From Brevibacterium album DSM 18261 (GTDB taxonomy: Bacteria > Actinomycetota > Actinomycetes > Actinomycetales > Brevibacteriaceae): a stretch of DNA of 64,000 nucleotides. How positions within the stretch are numbered: the first letter of the stretch is position 1; the number at the start of each line of letters is the position of its first letter. The position numbers and the translations under genes are program-made. A model generated the notes under the pieces. That model searched no databases. It was given only the letters and a program-made list of their open reading frames with translations, and had not been told where the DNA came from. Location: assembly GCF_000426445.1 (NCBI RefSeq), contig NZ_AUFJ01000010.1:496001-560000 (forward strand), in the 5' to 3' direction. Positions 16,477 through 25,507 of this stretch are shown in pieces.

Positions 16477-18306
16477 GTGACAGAGGAACAGCAGACATTC
16501 GCCGACTTCGGCGTCGCCGAGCCCATCGAGGCCGCGCTCGCCGAGGCCGGCATCACCGCCCCCTTCCCCATCCAGGCCATGACCCTGCCGGTCGCCCTGA
16601 CGGGGGCCGACATCATCGGCCAGGCGAAGACCGGCACGGGCAAGACCCTGGGCTTCGGCATCCCGCTCCTGCAGCGCGTACACGCCCCCGGTGAGGAGGG
16701 CGCGCCCGAATCCGCCGGCCGCGTCCCGCAGGCGCTCGTGGTCGTCCCCACCCGCGAGCTCGCCCACCAGGTGGCCGGCGACCTCGAGGTCGCGAGCCGG
16801 AAGCGCCCCGGCCTGCGCGTGCTCACGATCTACGGCGGCAAGGCCTTCGAACCGCAGCTCGACGCACTCGCCGAGGGCGTGGACGTGGTCGTGGGCACCC
16901 CCGGCCGCCTCCTCGACCTCCACGGTCGCCGGGCGCTGCGCCTGGACGGGGTCCGCACCGCCGTGTTCGACGAGGCCGACGAGATGCTGGACCTGGGCTT
17001 CCTGCCCGATGTCGAGCGGATCGTCGCGGCTCTGCCCACCAGCCGGCAGACCATGCTGTTCTCCGCGACGATGCCCGGCGCCGTCATCGCCCTGGCCCGC
17101 CGCTACATGAGCCGCCCCACGCACATCCGCTCGCAGGACCCCTCCGACGAGATGCAGACGAACGCGGCCACGCGGCAGTTCGCCTACCGCGCGCACGCGA
17201 TGGACAAGTCCGAGCTGGTCGGCCGCATCCTCCAGGCCGAGGGACGGGGCAAGACCATCATCTTCGCCCGCACCAAGCGCACCGCGGACCGCCTGGGCGA
17301 GGAGCTGCGCGACCGCGGCTTCTCCGCCCGCGCCCTGCACGGCGACCTCAACCAGCAGATGCGCGAGAAGGCGCTGGCGGCGTTCCGCGAGGGCAGGGTG
17401 GACGTGCTCGTCGCCACCGATGTCGCCGCGCGCGGCATCGACATCGACGACATCACGCACGTCATCAACTACCAGTGCCCCGAGGACGAGAAGGTCTACG
17501 TCCACCGGATCGGGCGCACCGGACGGGCCGGGCGCACCGGCACCGCGGTCACGCTCGTCGACTGGGACGATCTGCCCCGCTGGAAGCTCATCTCCCGCAC
17601 CCTGCACCTCGACCTGGACTCCCCCGAGGAGACCTACTCCACTTCGCCGCACCTGTTCGCGGAGCTCGGCATCCCCAAGGGGACCAAGGGCCGTCTCAAG
17701 CGGCAGCAGCCGGCCGCCGGCGAGGAGCGCGAGCAGGGCCGCGGCCGCTCCAAGCGCTCGAGCGAGCGCTCCTCCGAGGAGCGCCGGTCCCCGCGCAGGC
17801 GCACCCGTGCCGGCGAGGAGGCCGCAGCGAGCGGGCCCGCCGAGGGCGGCCGGGGCTCCGCGGACAACGGCGGCTCGCGCAGCGGTGAGAAGAGGTCCCG
17901 CACCCGTCGGCGCCGCCACGACGGTGAGGAGACGGCGGTCTCCGCGCCCGCATCCGCCGTGTCCGCCTCGGCCGCCGAGGCGGACACCGGTGCCGGCACC
18001 GCCCGCGAGGACGGCGGCGCGAACGGCGCCGCCGAGAGCGCACAGGGCTCCGGAGGCCGGAAGGGCCGCAGCTCCGCGAATACGTCCTCGACCCAGTCCG
18101 GGGAGAAGCGCGCACGCGGCGGCGCAGGAGCGCGCAGCTCCTCTCGCGGCGAGAGCTCCGGCGGCACCGCTGACCGGAGGGTCAAGGATCCGAACGCCAC
18201 CCGCACCCCGCGCCGGGTGGTGCAGGAGACGCGCGGCACGAGCCCCTCGCAGCGCCGCCGCCTGCGCTCACGTGCCTCCGGCGGGGACGCCTCGGCGGAG
18301 GACTGA
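16477..18306 (+). CDS. DEAD-box ATP-dependent RNA helicase (RhlE-like)
   Basis: A 609-residue RNA helicase that remodels RNA duplexes, for example in ribosome assembly, RNA decay or cold adaptation. All core motifs are present: Q motif (FGVAEPIEAALAEAG...PFPIQ), AKTGTGKT (motif I), PTREL, GTPGRLLD, DEAD within VFDEADEMLDLGF, SAT, then IIFARTKR, ATDVAARGIDIDD and HRIGRTGRAGRTG. The core ends near residue 400; the last 200 residues are Arg/Ser/Gly/Ala-rich and probably a disordered RNA-binding tail. The start is GTG 16477, giving MTEEQQTFADFG; its ribosome site is inside a perfect hairpin. It resembles mycobacterial RhlE (Rv3211), found in the same neighbourhood. It converges on the PHP gene across a repeat cluster. 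Confidence 0.93.
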   Translation: MTEEQQTFADFGVAEPIEAALAEAGITAPFPIQAMTLPVALTGADIIGQAKTGTGKTLGFGIPLLQRVHAPGEEGAPESAGRVPQALVVVPTRELAHQVAGDLEVASRKRPGLRVLTIYGGKAFEPQLDALAEGVDVVVGTPGRLLDLHGRRALRLDGVRTAVFDEADEMLDLGFLPDVERIVAALPTSRQTMLFSATMPGAVIALARRYMSRPTHIRSQDPSDEMQTNAATRQFAYRAHAMDKSELVGRILQAEGRGKTIIFARTKRTADRLGEELRDRGFSARALHGDLNQQMREKALAAFREGRVDVLVATDVAARGIDIDDITHVINYQCPEDEKVYVHRIGRTGRAGRTGTAVTLVDWDDLPRWKLISRTLHLDLDSPEETYSTSPHLFAELGIPKGTKGRLKRQQPAAGEEREQGRGRSKRSSERSSEERRSPRRRTRAGEEAAASGPAEGGRGSADNGGSRSGEKRSRTRRRRHDGEETAVSAPASAVSASAAEADTGAGTAREDGGANGAAESAQGSGGRKGRSSANTSSTQSGEKRARGGAGARSSSRGESSGGTADRRVKDPNATRTPRRVVQETRGTSPSQRRRLRSRASGGDASAED

Positions 18307-18322
18307 GCACGCCCAGGAGCAA

Positions 18323-18446
18323 GACGCCCGGTTCTCGCGCAGACGCCCAGCTGTTCTGCTGAACAGCTGGGCGTCTGCGCGAGAAGTGGGCGTCATCCGC
18401 GGGGACCTGGGCGTCCGCGCGAGAACTGGGTGTCTGCGCGGAGACC
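18323..18446. repeat. Cluster of tandem and inverted ~20-bp repeats, with a 25-bp perfect hairpin
   Basis: The plus strand carries four tandem degenerate copies of the unit TGGGCGTCTGCGCGAGAAC, starting at 18368, 18387, 18408 and 18427 (period 19-21). An inverted copy lies at 18331-18349. The inverted and first direct copies form a perfect 25-bp stem (18332-18356 with 18361-18385) around the loop TGCT, extended after a 2x2 mismatch by GACGCCC/GGGCGTC (18323-18329 with 18388-18394). It fills the spacer between the convergent helicase and PHP genes and may terminate both. Confidence 0.75.
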
Positions 18447-18468
18447 GGGCCCCGTACGCGGGCTCCGC

Positions 18469-19314
18469 TCACACGCCCAGGGCGGGCACCCCGTCGGTGC
18501 GCTCGATGAGGCGCATGAGCTGATCGCGGGCGGTCGTGTGCTCGCCGAGGCGGTTGGGCTTGCCCGCACCGTGGTAGTCGCTCGAGCCCGTCACCAGCAG
18601 CCCGCTCTCCTGCGCGAGCCGCCGCAGCCGGACCCGCTCGTCCGGCGGGTTGTCCCGGTGGTCGACCTCGAGGCCGTCCAGGCCCGCCTCGATGATCTCG
18701 CGCATCCCGCGCATCGGGACCACCATGCCCCGCGCCGAGGCCCGCGGGTGCGCGAACACGGCCGCACCCCCGGCCTCGTGGATCATGCGGACGGCGTCGA
18801 GCGGCGAGATGACCGGCAGCGGCACGTAGTAGCGGCCCCGGCTCGCGAGGAGATCGGCGAAGGCGGCGGTGCGGTCGGGGACCACACCCGCGCGCACGAG
18901 GGCGTCTGCGATGTGCGGGCGGCCGATCGTCGCCTCGGGCCCGGCGATCTCGAGCACATCGGCCCAGGAGACGGGATGGTCCTCGGCGATCCGCTCCACG
19001 ATGGTCCGGCTGCGCACCACCCGCGCCTCGCGTGCGGCGGTGATCGTCGCGGTGATCTCGGCGCCCTCGGGCTCGTGCAGATAGCACAGCATGTGCACGC
19101 TGATGCCCTCCCAGCGGCACGAGACCTCCATGCCGCGGACGAGGCCGATGCCCTCCGCCGCCGCAGCGCATGCTCCCGCGTGCCAGCCCGCGGTCGTGTC
19201 GTGGTCGGTCAGCCCGACCGCCGAGAGTCCGCTGGCCGCGGCCTCCGCCAGGAGTTCGGCAGGGCTCTGCGTGCCGTCGGAGAAGCGGGAATGCGTGTGG
19301 AGGTCGGCCGTCAT
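18469..19314 (-). CDS. PHP domain phosphoesterase (RNase AM/TrpH-like)
   Basis: A 281-residue PHP-family metal-dependent phosphoesterase. Metal-binding motifs are visible in order: DLHTHSRFSDG at residues 4-14, GLTDHDTTAGWH near 37-48, GMEVSC near 64, RPHIADALV near 134, an internal AVFAHPRA, and VTGSSDYHGAG near 252. This set fits the YciV/TrpH branch, members of which are 5'-3' exonucleases acting on short RNA or 3'-phosphoadenosine phosphate; the actual substrate is not deducible. ATG 19314 follows TACCAT (19321-19326, minus strand) by 6 bases, giving a leaderless start. It is transcribed divergently from the aminopeptidase P gene, whose own -10 box has the same sequence. Confidence 0.88.
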   Translation of the reverse strand: MTADLHTHSRFSDGTQSPAELLAEAAASGLSAVGLTDHDTTAGWHAGACAAAAEGIGLVRGMEVSCRWEGISVHMLCYLHEPEGAEITATITAAREARVVRSRTIVERIAEDHPVSWADVLEIAGPEATIGRPHIADALVRAGVVPDRTAAFADLLASRGRYYVPLPVISPLDAVRMIHEAGGAAVFAHPRASARGMVVPMRGMREIIEAGLDGLEVDHRDNPPDERVRLRRLAQESGLLVTGSSDYHGAGKPNRLGEHTTARDQLMRLIERTDGVPALGV

Positions 19315-19404
19315 GCACCCATGGTACGAACATCCCCGGCCCGGAGCCGCACCGCCCGCCGGAGGCGGTTCGCCGCGTCCGTCCTGGGGCATACCATGGG
19401 GCCC

Positions 19405-20982
19405 ATGAGCTCAGACCCCTCCGCTCCCGCCGCAGACGCCCGCCCTGCCTCCGAGGCCGCAGACGCCTCCCGCACCGCAGAGGCACAGGACCTGGCCGAC
19501 CGCGTGAACAACCGCTCGCACCGGCCCGCTTCCCCCGCCTTCCGCGATTTCGTCGCCTCGGGCTGGGACTCCTCCCCGCTCGAGGACGTCGCCCCGCTCG
19601 CGGCGGCGGAATGGACCCCGGCGCGGCGGGAGGCCGTCTCCGCACGCTTCCCGGGCGAGCGCCTCGTGGTCCCCGCGGGCGCCCTCAAGGTCCGCTCCAA
19701 CGACACGGACTACCGGTTCCGCGCGCACTCCTCGTTCCTCCACCTCACCGGGCTCGAGAACGACTCCGAGCCCGATGCGCTGCTCGTCTTCGAGCCGCGC
19801 GAGGGCTCCGGCCACGAGGTCACCCTGTGGTTCCGCCCGCGCGCCGGTGCGGACACGGAGGAGTTCTTCTCCGATGCCCGCTACGGCGAGTACTGGGTGG
19901 GTGCGCGCGACGATCTCGCCTCCATGACGGTGCGCACCGGAATCGCGACGGCGGATTCGGCGACCGCCCTGGACGCTGTGACGAAGGACCTGGGCTCCGT
20001 CTCCGTGCGCGTGGTGCGCGGCGCGGATCAGACGGTCGAGGCGCAGATCGACGCCGCGCGCGAGCAGGTCGCCGCGGACCTCGAGGCCTCGCACGCCGGC
20101 GACGACGAGCTCCAGCAGTTCCTCTCCGAGCTCCGCCTCGTCAAGGACGCGCACGAGATCGACCAGCTGCGCCATGCGATCGCGATCACGCGCCGCGGCT
20201 TCGACCGCGCGGTGGCCGCGCTCCCCGCGGCACCCGCCCACGCCCGCGGCGAGCGCCTCATCGAGACGAGCTTCGAGTCCGCCGCCCGCCTCGACGGCTA
20301 CGGGGTGGGCTACGACACCATCGCGGCCTCGGGCGACCACGCCTGCACCCTCCACTGGATCCGCAACGACGGCCGCGTGCACCCGGGCGATCTCCTCCTG
20401 CTCGACGCCGGCGCCGAGGCCGATTCCCTCTACACCGCGGACATCACCCGCACGCTGCCCGTCTCCGGCGCGTTCTCGCCGGTGCAGGCCCGGATCTACG
20501 ACGCCGTGCTCGCCGCGGCGGACGCCGCCTTCGCCGCCGCGGCGGCCCATACGAGCCGCACCGTCCTCTTCGCCGATGTGCACGCCGCGGCGATGGAGGT
20601 CATCGCGCAGCGCCTCCACGACTTCGGCATCCTGCCCGTGAGCGTGGACGAGGCGCTCTCCGAGGCCGGCCAGCAGCACCGCCGGTGGATGGTCCACGGC
20701 ACCAGCCACCATCTGGGCCTCGATGTCCACGACTGCGCGCAGGCCCGCCGCGAGATGTACCTGGAGGCTGAGCTGGTCCCGGGCATGGTGTTCACGATCG
20801 AGCCCGGTCTCTACTTCAAGCGGGCGGACCTGCTGGTGCCCGAGGAGTTCCGCGGCAACGGCGTGCGGATCGAGGACGATGTGCTCGTCACCGACGACGG
20901 CGTCGAGAACCTGTCCGCGGACTTCCCCCGCACCCGCGCCGAGGTCGAGGCCTGGGTGCGGGAGCTCGCCGGCGGGGCCTGA
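19405..20982 (+). CDS. pepP: Xaa-Pro aminopeptidase (aminopeptidase P, M24B)
   Basis: A 525-residue metallopeptidase that removes an N-terminal residue preceding proline. An AMP_N-type domain covers about residues 65-210 (FRAHSSFLHLTGLEND, VTLWFRPRAG). The catalytic pita-bread domain has the five dimetal ligands in order: LLDAGAEADS, TADITRTLPV, HGTSHHLGLDVHD, FTIEPGLYF and GVRIEDDVLV. Position 19405 is preferred because TACCAT (19392-19397) lies 7 bases upstream; ATG 19396 is inside the -10 box. The N-terminal 45 residues are Ala/Asp-rich and probably unstructured. The P1 peptidase gene follows after 2 bases, so the pair is probably co-transcribed for peptide turnover. Confidence 0.93.
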   Translation: MSSDPSAPAADARPASEAADASRTAEAQDLADRVNNRSHRPASPAFRDFVASGWDSSPLEDVAPLAAAEWTPARREAVSARFPGERLVVPAGALKVRSNDTDYRFRAHSSFLHLTGLENDSEPDALLVFEPREGSGHEVTLWFRPRAGADTEEFFSDARYGEYWVGARDDLASMTVRTGIATADSATALDAVTKDLGSVSVRVVRGADQTVEAQIDAAREQVAADLEASHAGDDELQQFLSELRLVKDAHEIDQLRHAIAITRRGFDRAVAALPAAPAHARGERLIETSFESAARLDGYGVGYDTIAASGDHACTLHWIRNDGRVHPGDLLLLDAGAEADSLYTADITRTLPVSGAFSPVQARIYDAVLAAADAAFAAAAAHTSRTVLFADVHAAAMEVIAQRLHDFGILPVSVDEALSEAGQQHRRWMVHGTSHHLGLDVHDCAQARREMYLEAELVPGMVFTIEPGLYFKRADLLVPEEFRGNGVRIEDDVLVTDDGVENLSADFPRTRAEVEAWVRELAGGA

Positions 20983-20984
20983 GC

Positions 20985-22127
20985 ATGAGCGCTGCGCCAC
21001 CGTTCCGGCAGGTCACGGGGACGCTCGTCCCCGGCGGGGATGTGCAGTCGGTGACCGGTGTGCGGGTGGGCTCGGCCGAGCGCACGGACTCCGGCTGGCT
21101 CACCGGCACCACGGTGATCGCCGCCCCGCCGGGGGCCGTCGCCGGGGCCGATGTGCGCGGCGGCGGTCCGGCCACCCATGAGACGGACGTCATCGCCCCG
21201 GGCACGCATTCGCCGGCCGTCGACGCGCTCGTCCTCACCGGCGGGAGCGCCTGGGGCCTGGCCTCCGCGGGCGGGGTCCAGAGGGGCCTCGCCGAGGACG
21301 GGCGGGGGTTCCCCGCCCCGGGCCTCCCGGGCGCCTTCGTGCCGATCGTGCCGGCCGCCGCCGTCTACGACCTCGGGCGCGGTGACGGGACCGTGCGCCA
21401 CCCGGACGCGGAGCTCGGATACGAGGCCTATCGCTCCGCGGCCGAGCTCGCGCCGCTGCGCCGCGGCAGCGTCGGCGCGGGAACCGGCGGGTTCATCGGC
21501 CGCGGCCTGCTGCGCGGCGGACTGGGTTCGGCGTGTCTGCGCACCGCCGCCGGCCATCTCGTCGCCGCGATCGTCGCGGCCAATCCCATGGGCGATGTGC
21601 TCGAGCCCGCCGGTCGCCTCCATGCCGCGGGCGTCCTCGCCCGACTGGGGGCGGAGCTTCCCCCGGCCCCGGCCGACTGGGTCGAGCGCGCGCTCGCGGT
21701 CAGCGATGCCGCACGCTCCGATCCCTCGCTGCGGAACACGACGATCGCCGCGGTCGTCACGGACGCCCCGCTGGACTCGGCTCGGGCGACCCGGCTCGCG
21801 CAGTCGGCGCAGGCCGGCCTCGCACGGGCGATCCATCCCTCCCATACCCTCGCCGACGGGGACACCGTCTTCTCCCTCGCGACGGGCACGGCGGGAACTG
21901 CGGGGACGGACCCCGGCTCCCCCGCCGCGCCCCTCGACCCGCTCACGCTGCTCATGCTCAACGCCGCCGCCGCGGATGCGCTCTCGCTCGCGATCGTCGA
22001 CGCCGCGCTCAGCGCCGCACCGCACGAGGAGGCGGCGCCGGGAGGAGCGCCCCGTCCCGCGGCGCTGTCCCAGCTCGCCCCCGAGCTCGCCGAGGCGTGG
22101 CGGAGGCTCCGCACGGCGGGCACCTGA
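20985..22127 (+). CDS. P1 family (DmpA/NylC-like) Ntn peptidase or amidohydrolase
   Basis: A 380-residue protein of the P1/DmpA family of self-cleaving N-terminal nucleophile hydrolases. Family marks include TGVRVGSAER near residue 22, DALVLTGGSAWGLASAGGV at about 79-97, RGSVGAGTGG near 162, and the LRNTTIAAVVTDAPL segment near 250. In NylC-type members autocleavage occurs between Asn and Thr in this last motif, leaving the Thr as nucleophile; by analogy that is the NT pair here. Known activities range from beta-aminopeptidase to 6-aminohexanoate oligomer hydrolase, so the substrate is open. It starts 2 bases after the aminopeptidase P stop and probably shares its mRNA. Confidence 0.85.
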   Translation: MSAAPPFRQVTGTLVPGGDVQSVTGVRVGSAERTDSGWLTGTTVIAAPPGAVAGADVRGGGPATHETDVIAPGTHSPAVDALVLTGGSAWGLASAGGVQRGLAEDGRGFPAPGLPGAFVPIVPAAAVYDLGRGDGTVRHPDAELGYEAYRSAAELAPLRRGSVGAGTGGFIGRGLLRGGLGSACLRTAAGHLVAAIVAANPMGDVLEPAGRLHAAGVLARLGAELPPAPADWVERALAVSDAARSDPSLRNTTIAAVVTDAPLDSARATRLAQSAQAGLARAIHPSHTLADGDTVFSLATGTAGTAGTDPGSPAAPLDPLTLLMLNAAAADALSLAIVDAALSAAPHEEAAPGGAPRPAALSQLAPELAEAWRRLRTAGT

Positions 22128-22289
22128 GCGGCCATGTCACCTGTGCAGACCGGACTCCCGCTCCGACGGCGCGCCTGCTGAGCTCATCACGGCCCGGCGT
22201 CCCCGACCCCGCGGAGCCGCTCGCCCACGCCTGCACGGCATGCGGCCTCGGGCACGGTCCTCCCCGGGCCGCGAAGTAGCATGAGAGCC

Positions 22290-23570
22290 ATGAGCGGCAG
22301 CACAGACCGGATCTTCCTCGCCCGTCTCGCAGGCACACGCGTCTTCGACCCCCTGGGCGATCAGGTGGGCCGCATCCGCGATGCCGTCATCGTCTTCCGC
22401 TCGACCCGGCGGCGCAGACCCAAGGTCATCGGCTTCGTCGTCGAAGTGCCCGGCCGCAGGCGGGTCTTCGTGCCCATCGGCCGCATCACGAGCATCGATG
22501 TGGGCGCCGTCATCACCACGGGGCTCGTGAACATGCGCCGCTTCGCCAAGCGCGCCTCCGAGACCCTCGTGCTCGCGGACCTGCTCGACCAGCGCCTGCG
22601 GCTGCGCGAGGACGGCTCCCCGGTCGTGATCGAGGACGTGGGCATCGAGCAGCAGCGCAATCGGGACTGGGAGGTGTCCCGTCTCTTCGTCCGCCGGGTG
22701 AGCGAGCACCGCTCCGCGTTCTCCGCACTGCGCCGCCGCGGAGAGACCCTGCAGCTGGACTGGTCGGAGTTCGACCATCCCGAGGACGCGGCGGTCGCCC
22801 AGTCGGCCACCCAGCTCATCGCGGCCTACCAGGAGACCAAGCCCGCCGACCTCGCGGACGTGCTCCGCGAGCTCGATCTCAAGCGCCGCCTCGAAGTGGT
22901 GCGCGAGCTCCACGACGAGCGCCTCGCCGACGTCCTCGAGGAGCTGCCCGAGGACGAGGCCGTCGAGGTCCTCAACGCGGTCGGCCTCGAGCGCTCGGCC
23001 ACGCTGCTGGAGACGATGCAGCCCGATGACGCCGCGGACATCCTCGGCGAGCTCTCCGATGAGCGCGCCGAGCAGCTGCTGCAGGCGATGGAGCCGGAGG
23101 ACGCCGAGGACGTCCGCACGCTGCTGGCCTACGACGAGGACACCGCCGGCGGCCTCATGACGAGCGAGCCCATCATCCTCTCCCCCGAGACCACGATCGC
23201 CGAGGCCCTGGCGCACGTCCGCAGGGAGGAGCTGCCGGCCGCCGTGGCCGCCGCGGTCTTCGTCTGCCGGCAGCCGCTGGAGACTCCCACGGGCCGCTAC
23301 CTGGGCCTCGTGCACATCCAGGAGATGCTGCGGCACCCGCCGCACGAGCCCATCGGCACCCTGCTGGACACGGAGGTCGAACCGCTGCCGCCGGAAACGC
23401 CCACGGGAGACGTCGCGGCCCTCCTGGCCGCGTACAATCTGGTGTCGGTCCCCATCACGGACGAGGGCGAGCACCTCGTGGGGGTCGTGACCGTCGACGA
23501 CGTCCTCGATGCCCTCCTGCCGGAGGACTGGCGTGAGAACCGCGACAGCGCGCGCATGGAGGTGAGCTGA
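22290..23570 (+). CDS. MgtE N-domain and CBS-pair protein lacking the channel
   Basis: A 426-residue cytoplasmic protein with a PRC-barrel-like N-terminal part (VFDPLGDQVGRIRDAVI), then a helical MgtE_N magnesium-sensor domain (LADVLEELPEDEAVEVL, MQPDDAADILGELSDE, QAMEPEDAEDVRTLL), the linker TAGGLMTSEPI, and a CBS pair ending in LVGVVTVDDVLDALLPEDW. The transmembrane channel that follows these domains in MgtE magnesium transporters is absent. The role is presumably ligand sensing, perhaps of Mg2+ or nucleotides. ATG 22290 follows TAGCAT (22277-22282) by 7 bases, so a leaderless start is chosen over ATG 22281. It overlaps the DUF1003 gene as TGATG. The same pair lies beside mrp in mycobacteria. 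Confidence 0.88.
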   Translation: MSGSTDRIFLARLAGTRVFDPLGDQVGRIRDAVIVFRSTRRRRPKVIGFVVEVPGRRRVFVPIGRITSIDVGAVITTGLVNMRRFAKRASETLVLADLLDQRLRLREDGSPVVIEDVGIEQQRNRDWEVSRLFVRRVSEHRSAFSALRRRGETLQLDWSEFDHPEDAAVAQSATQLIAAYQETKPADLADVLRELDLKRRLEVVRELHDERLADVLEELPEDEAVEVLNAVGLERSATLLETMQPDDAADILGELSDERAEQLLQAMEPEDAEDVRTLLAYDEDTAGGLMTSEPIILSPETTIAEALAHVRREELPAAVAAAVFVCRQPLETPTGRYLGLVHIQEMLRHPPHEPIGTLLDTEVEPLPPETPTGDVAALLAAYNLVSVPITDEGEHLVGVVTVDDVLDALLPEDWRENRDSARMEVS

Positions 23571-24202
23571 TGGCAGGCACCGGGCTCGAGACCCCGCTCA
23601 TCGCACGGCGGCGCATGCCCCGCATCGGCATGTCCTCGGAGACGTTCGGGCGGCTGTCCGAGGGCTTCGCCCGCTTCATGGGCACGCCCGCCTTCCTCGT
23701 GGGGATGACTCTCTTCTGCGCGGCCTGGCTCGGCTGGAACACCTGGGCGCCCGAGGCTCTGCAGTTCGACCCCAAGACCCTCAACTACACCCTGCTCACG
23801 CTCATCCTCTCCCTGCAGGCCTCCTATGCCGCGCCCCTCATCCTCCTGGCGGAGAACCGGAGCGCGGACCGCGACCGCGTCGAGTTCGAGAACGACCGGC
23901 AGCGCGCGGAGCGCACACTCGCCGACACGGAGTACCTCACGCGGGAGATCGCGAGCCTGCGCATCGCCATCCGCGAGGTCGCCACCCGCGACTTCGTCCG
24001 CTCCGAGCTGCGCTCAGTCCTCGAGGAGCTCGACCAGGCCCGCACGCGCCCGCGCGCCCCGGAGGGCCCGGCACAGCACGCCTGCACGTGCGGATGCCAT
24101 ACTGCACCCACGGCAGCAGCCGCCCCCGCATCGCCGGCCCCTGCCTCGGGTGCGGGGACCGACCCGACACCCCCAGAGGAGAGCACCGAGCCGCATGGCT
24201 GA
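23570..24202 (+). CDS. DUF1003 membrane protein
   Basis: A 210-residue DUF1003 protein. Residues 35-50 are a conserved entry segment (ARFMGTPAFLVGMTLF), leading to two transmembrane helices at about 40-58 and 70-92 with the typical ...NYTLLTLILSLQASYAAPLILLAENR sequence between and after them (given here in part). A charged coiled-coil-like region (DRDRVEFENDRQRAERTL) follows, then a Cys-containing Ala/Pro-rich tail with CTCGCH, which could bind metal. The start ATG overlaps the preceding stop by one base (TGATG); the end overlaps mrp by 8 bp. Function is unknown, but its fixed position after the MgtE-N/CBS gene suggests a joint role at the membrane. Confidence 0.88.
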   Translation: MAGTGLETPLIARRRMPRIGMSSETFGRLSEGFARFMGTPAFLVGMTLFCAAWLGWNTWAPEALQFDPKTLNYTLLTLILSLQASYAAPLILLAENRSADRDRVEFENDRQRAERTLADTEYLTREIASLRIAIREVATRDFVRSELRSVLEELDQARTRPRAPEGPAQHACTCGCHTAPTAAAAPASPAPASGAGTDPTPPEESTEPHG

Positions 24203-25499
24203 GACACCCGCCACCGCCGGAAGCGCGGAAGCACGCAGCGCGAGCGCCGCCGATGCCAAGGCCGCCGGGGCAGCGCCCCCACCGGCCGCCGAAGAGCGGC
24301 TCGTCGAGGCGCTGCGCACCGTCATCGATCCCGAGCTGCGCAGGAACATCGTCGAGCTCGGCATGGTCGAGTCCGCGCGCCTCGACTCAGAGGGCATCGC
24401 GCACGCGAAGGTCCTCCTCACGATCGCCGGCTGTCCCATGAAGGACACCATCAGCCGCGACGTGCGCGCGGCCCTGCTCGGCCTCGAGGGAGTGTCCGAG
24501 GTGAGCCTCGAGCTCGGCGCGATGACGCCGGAGCAGCGCGGCGCCCTGCGCGATCGCCTCCGCGCGGGCGCAGGACGGGTCAACCCCTTCGCCCAGCCCG
24601 ACAGCCTCACCCGCGTCATCGCCGTCACCTCCGGGAAGGGCGGTGTCGGCAAATCCTCCATGACGGCCAATCTCGCCGCAGCGCTCGCGGCACAGGGCCT
24701 GCGCGTGGGCGTCCTGGACGCGGACATCTACGGCTTCTCGATCCCGGCGATGCTCGGGGTGCGCGCGAAGCCCACGAAGCTCGAGGACATGATCCTGCCC
24801 GTGCCCGGCCACGGGGTCTCGGTCATGAGCATCGGCATGTTCGTGGACCCGGGCCAGGCGGTCGTGTGGCGCGGTCCCATGCTCCACCGCGCGCTCGAGC
24901 AGTTCCTCACGGACGTGTTCTGGGGCGAGCTCGACATCCTCCTGCTGGACCTGCCGCCGGGCACGGGCGATGTTGCGATCTCCACGGCCCAGCTGCTGCC
25001 CGGCTCGGAGCTCCTCATCGTCACGACCCCCCAGCAGGCCGCAGCCCAGGTCGCCGAGCGCGCCGGGGCCCTCGCGACCTCCACGGGCCAGAGCGTCGCC
25101 GGTGTCGTGGAGAACATGTCATGGCTGGAGATGCCGGACGGCTCGCGGAATCCCGTGTTCGGTGCCGGCGGCGGACGCTCCGTCGCCGACAGCCTCGCCG
25201 AGCGCCTCACGGCCGCCGAACGCGAGGCGGCCTCAGGCGAGGCGGCTTCCTCCGGCGATGCGAGCGCGGCGGGCGGCGGCTCGGCCGAGGAAGCCCGTTC
25301 CCGAGGCCCCGTGCACGTCCCGCTGCTCGGCCAGATCCCGCTCGATCCCCTTGTGCGGGAGGGCGCCGATGCCGGTGTGCCGGCCGTCCTCACGCACCCG
25401 GACGCTCCGGGGCCGGCCGCGATCATCGAGGTTGCGAACCGCCTGCGCGTGCGCTCCCGGTCGCTCGCAGGCAGGAGTCTGGGCCTCAGCCCCCGCTGA
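24195..25499 (+). CDS. mrp: Mrp/NBP35 family Fe-S cluster carrier ATPase
   Basis: A 434-residue P-loop ATPase of the Mrp/ApbC type, which binds and transfers iron-sulfur clusters. An N-terminal DUF59/MIP18-like domain occupies about 34-115 (RTVIDPELRRNIVELGMV, IAGCPMKD), and the ATPase follows: TSGKGGVGKSS with the deviant Walker A at 147-155, VLDADIYGFSIP, VWRGPMLHRALEQFL, DLPPGTGDVAIS. In many Mrp proteins a CxxC just after VVENMS bridges the cluster between subunits; here that place reads WLEMPDGSRNPVFGAGGG, without cysteine. A 30-residue Ala/Glu-rich insertion lies near residue 350. Start ATG 24195 overlaps the DUF1003 gene, third of a translationally linked trio. Confidence 0.9.
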   Translation: MAETPATAGSAEARSASAADAKAAGAAPPPAAEERLVEALRTVIDPELRRNIVELGMVESARLDSEGIAHAKVLLTIAGCPMKDTISRDVRAALLGLEGVSEVSLELGAMTPEQRGALRDRLRAGAGRVNPFAQPDSLTRVIAVTSGKGGVGKSSMTANLAAALAAQGLRVGVLDADIYGFSIPAMLGVRAKPTKLEDMILPVPGHGVSVMSIGMFVDPGQAVVWRGPMLHRALEQFLTDVFWGELDILLLDLPPGTGDVAISTAQLLPGSELLIVTTPQQAAAQVAERAGALATSTGQSVAGVVENMSWLEMPDGSRNPVFGAGGGRSVADSLAERLTAAEREAASGEAASSGDASAAGGGSAEEARSRGPVHVPLLGQIPLDPLVREGADAGVPAVLTHPDAPGPAAIIEVANRLRVRSRSLAGRSLGLSPR

Positions 25500-25507
25500 G
25501 CCTGAGC

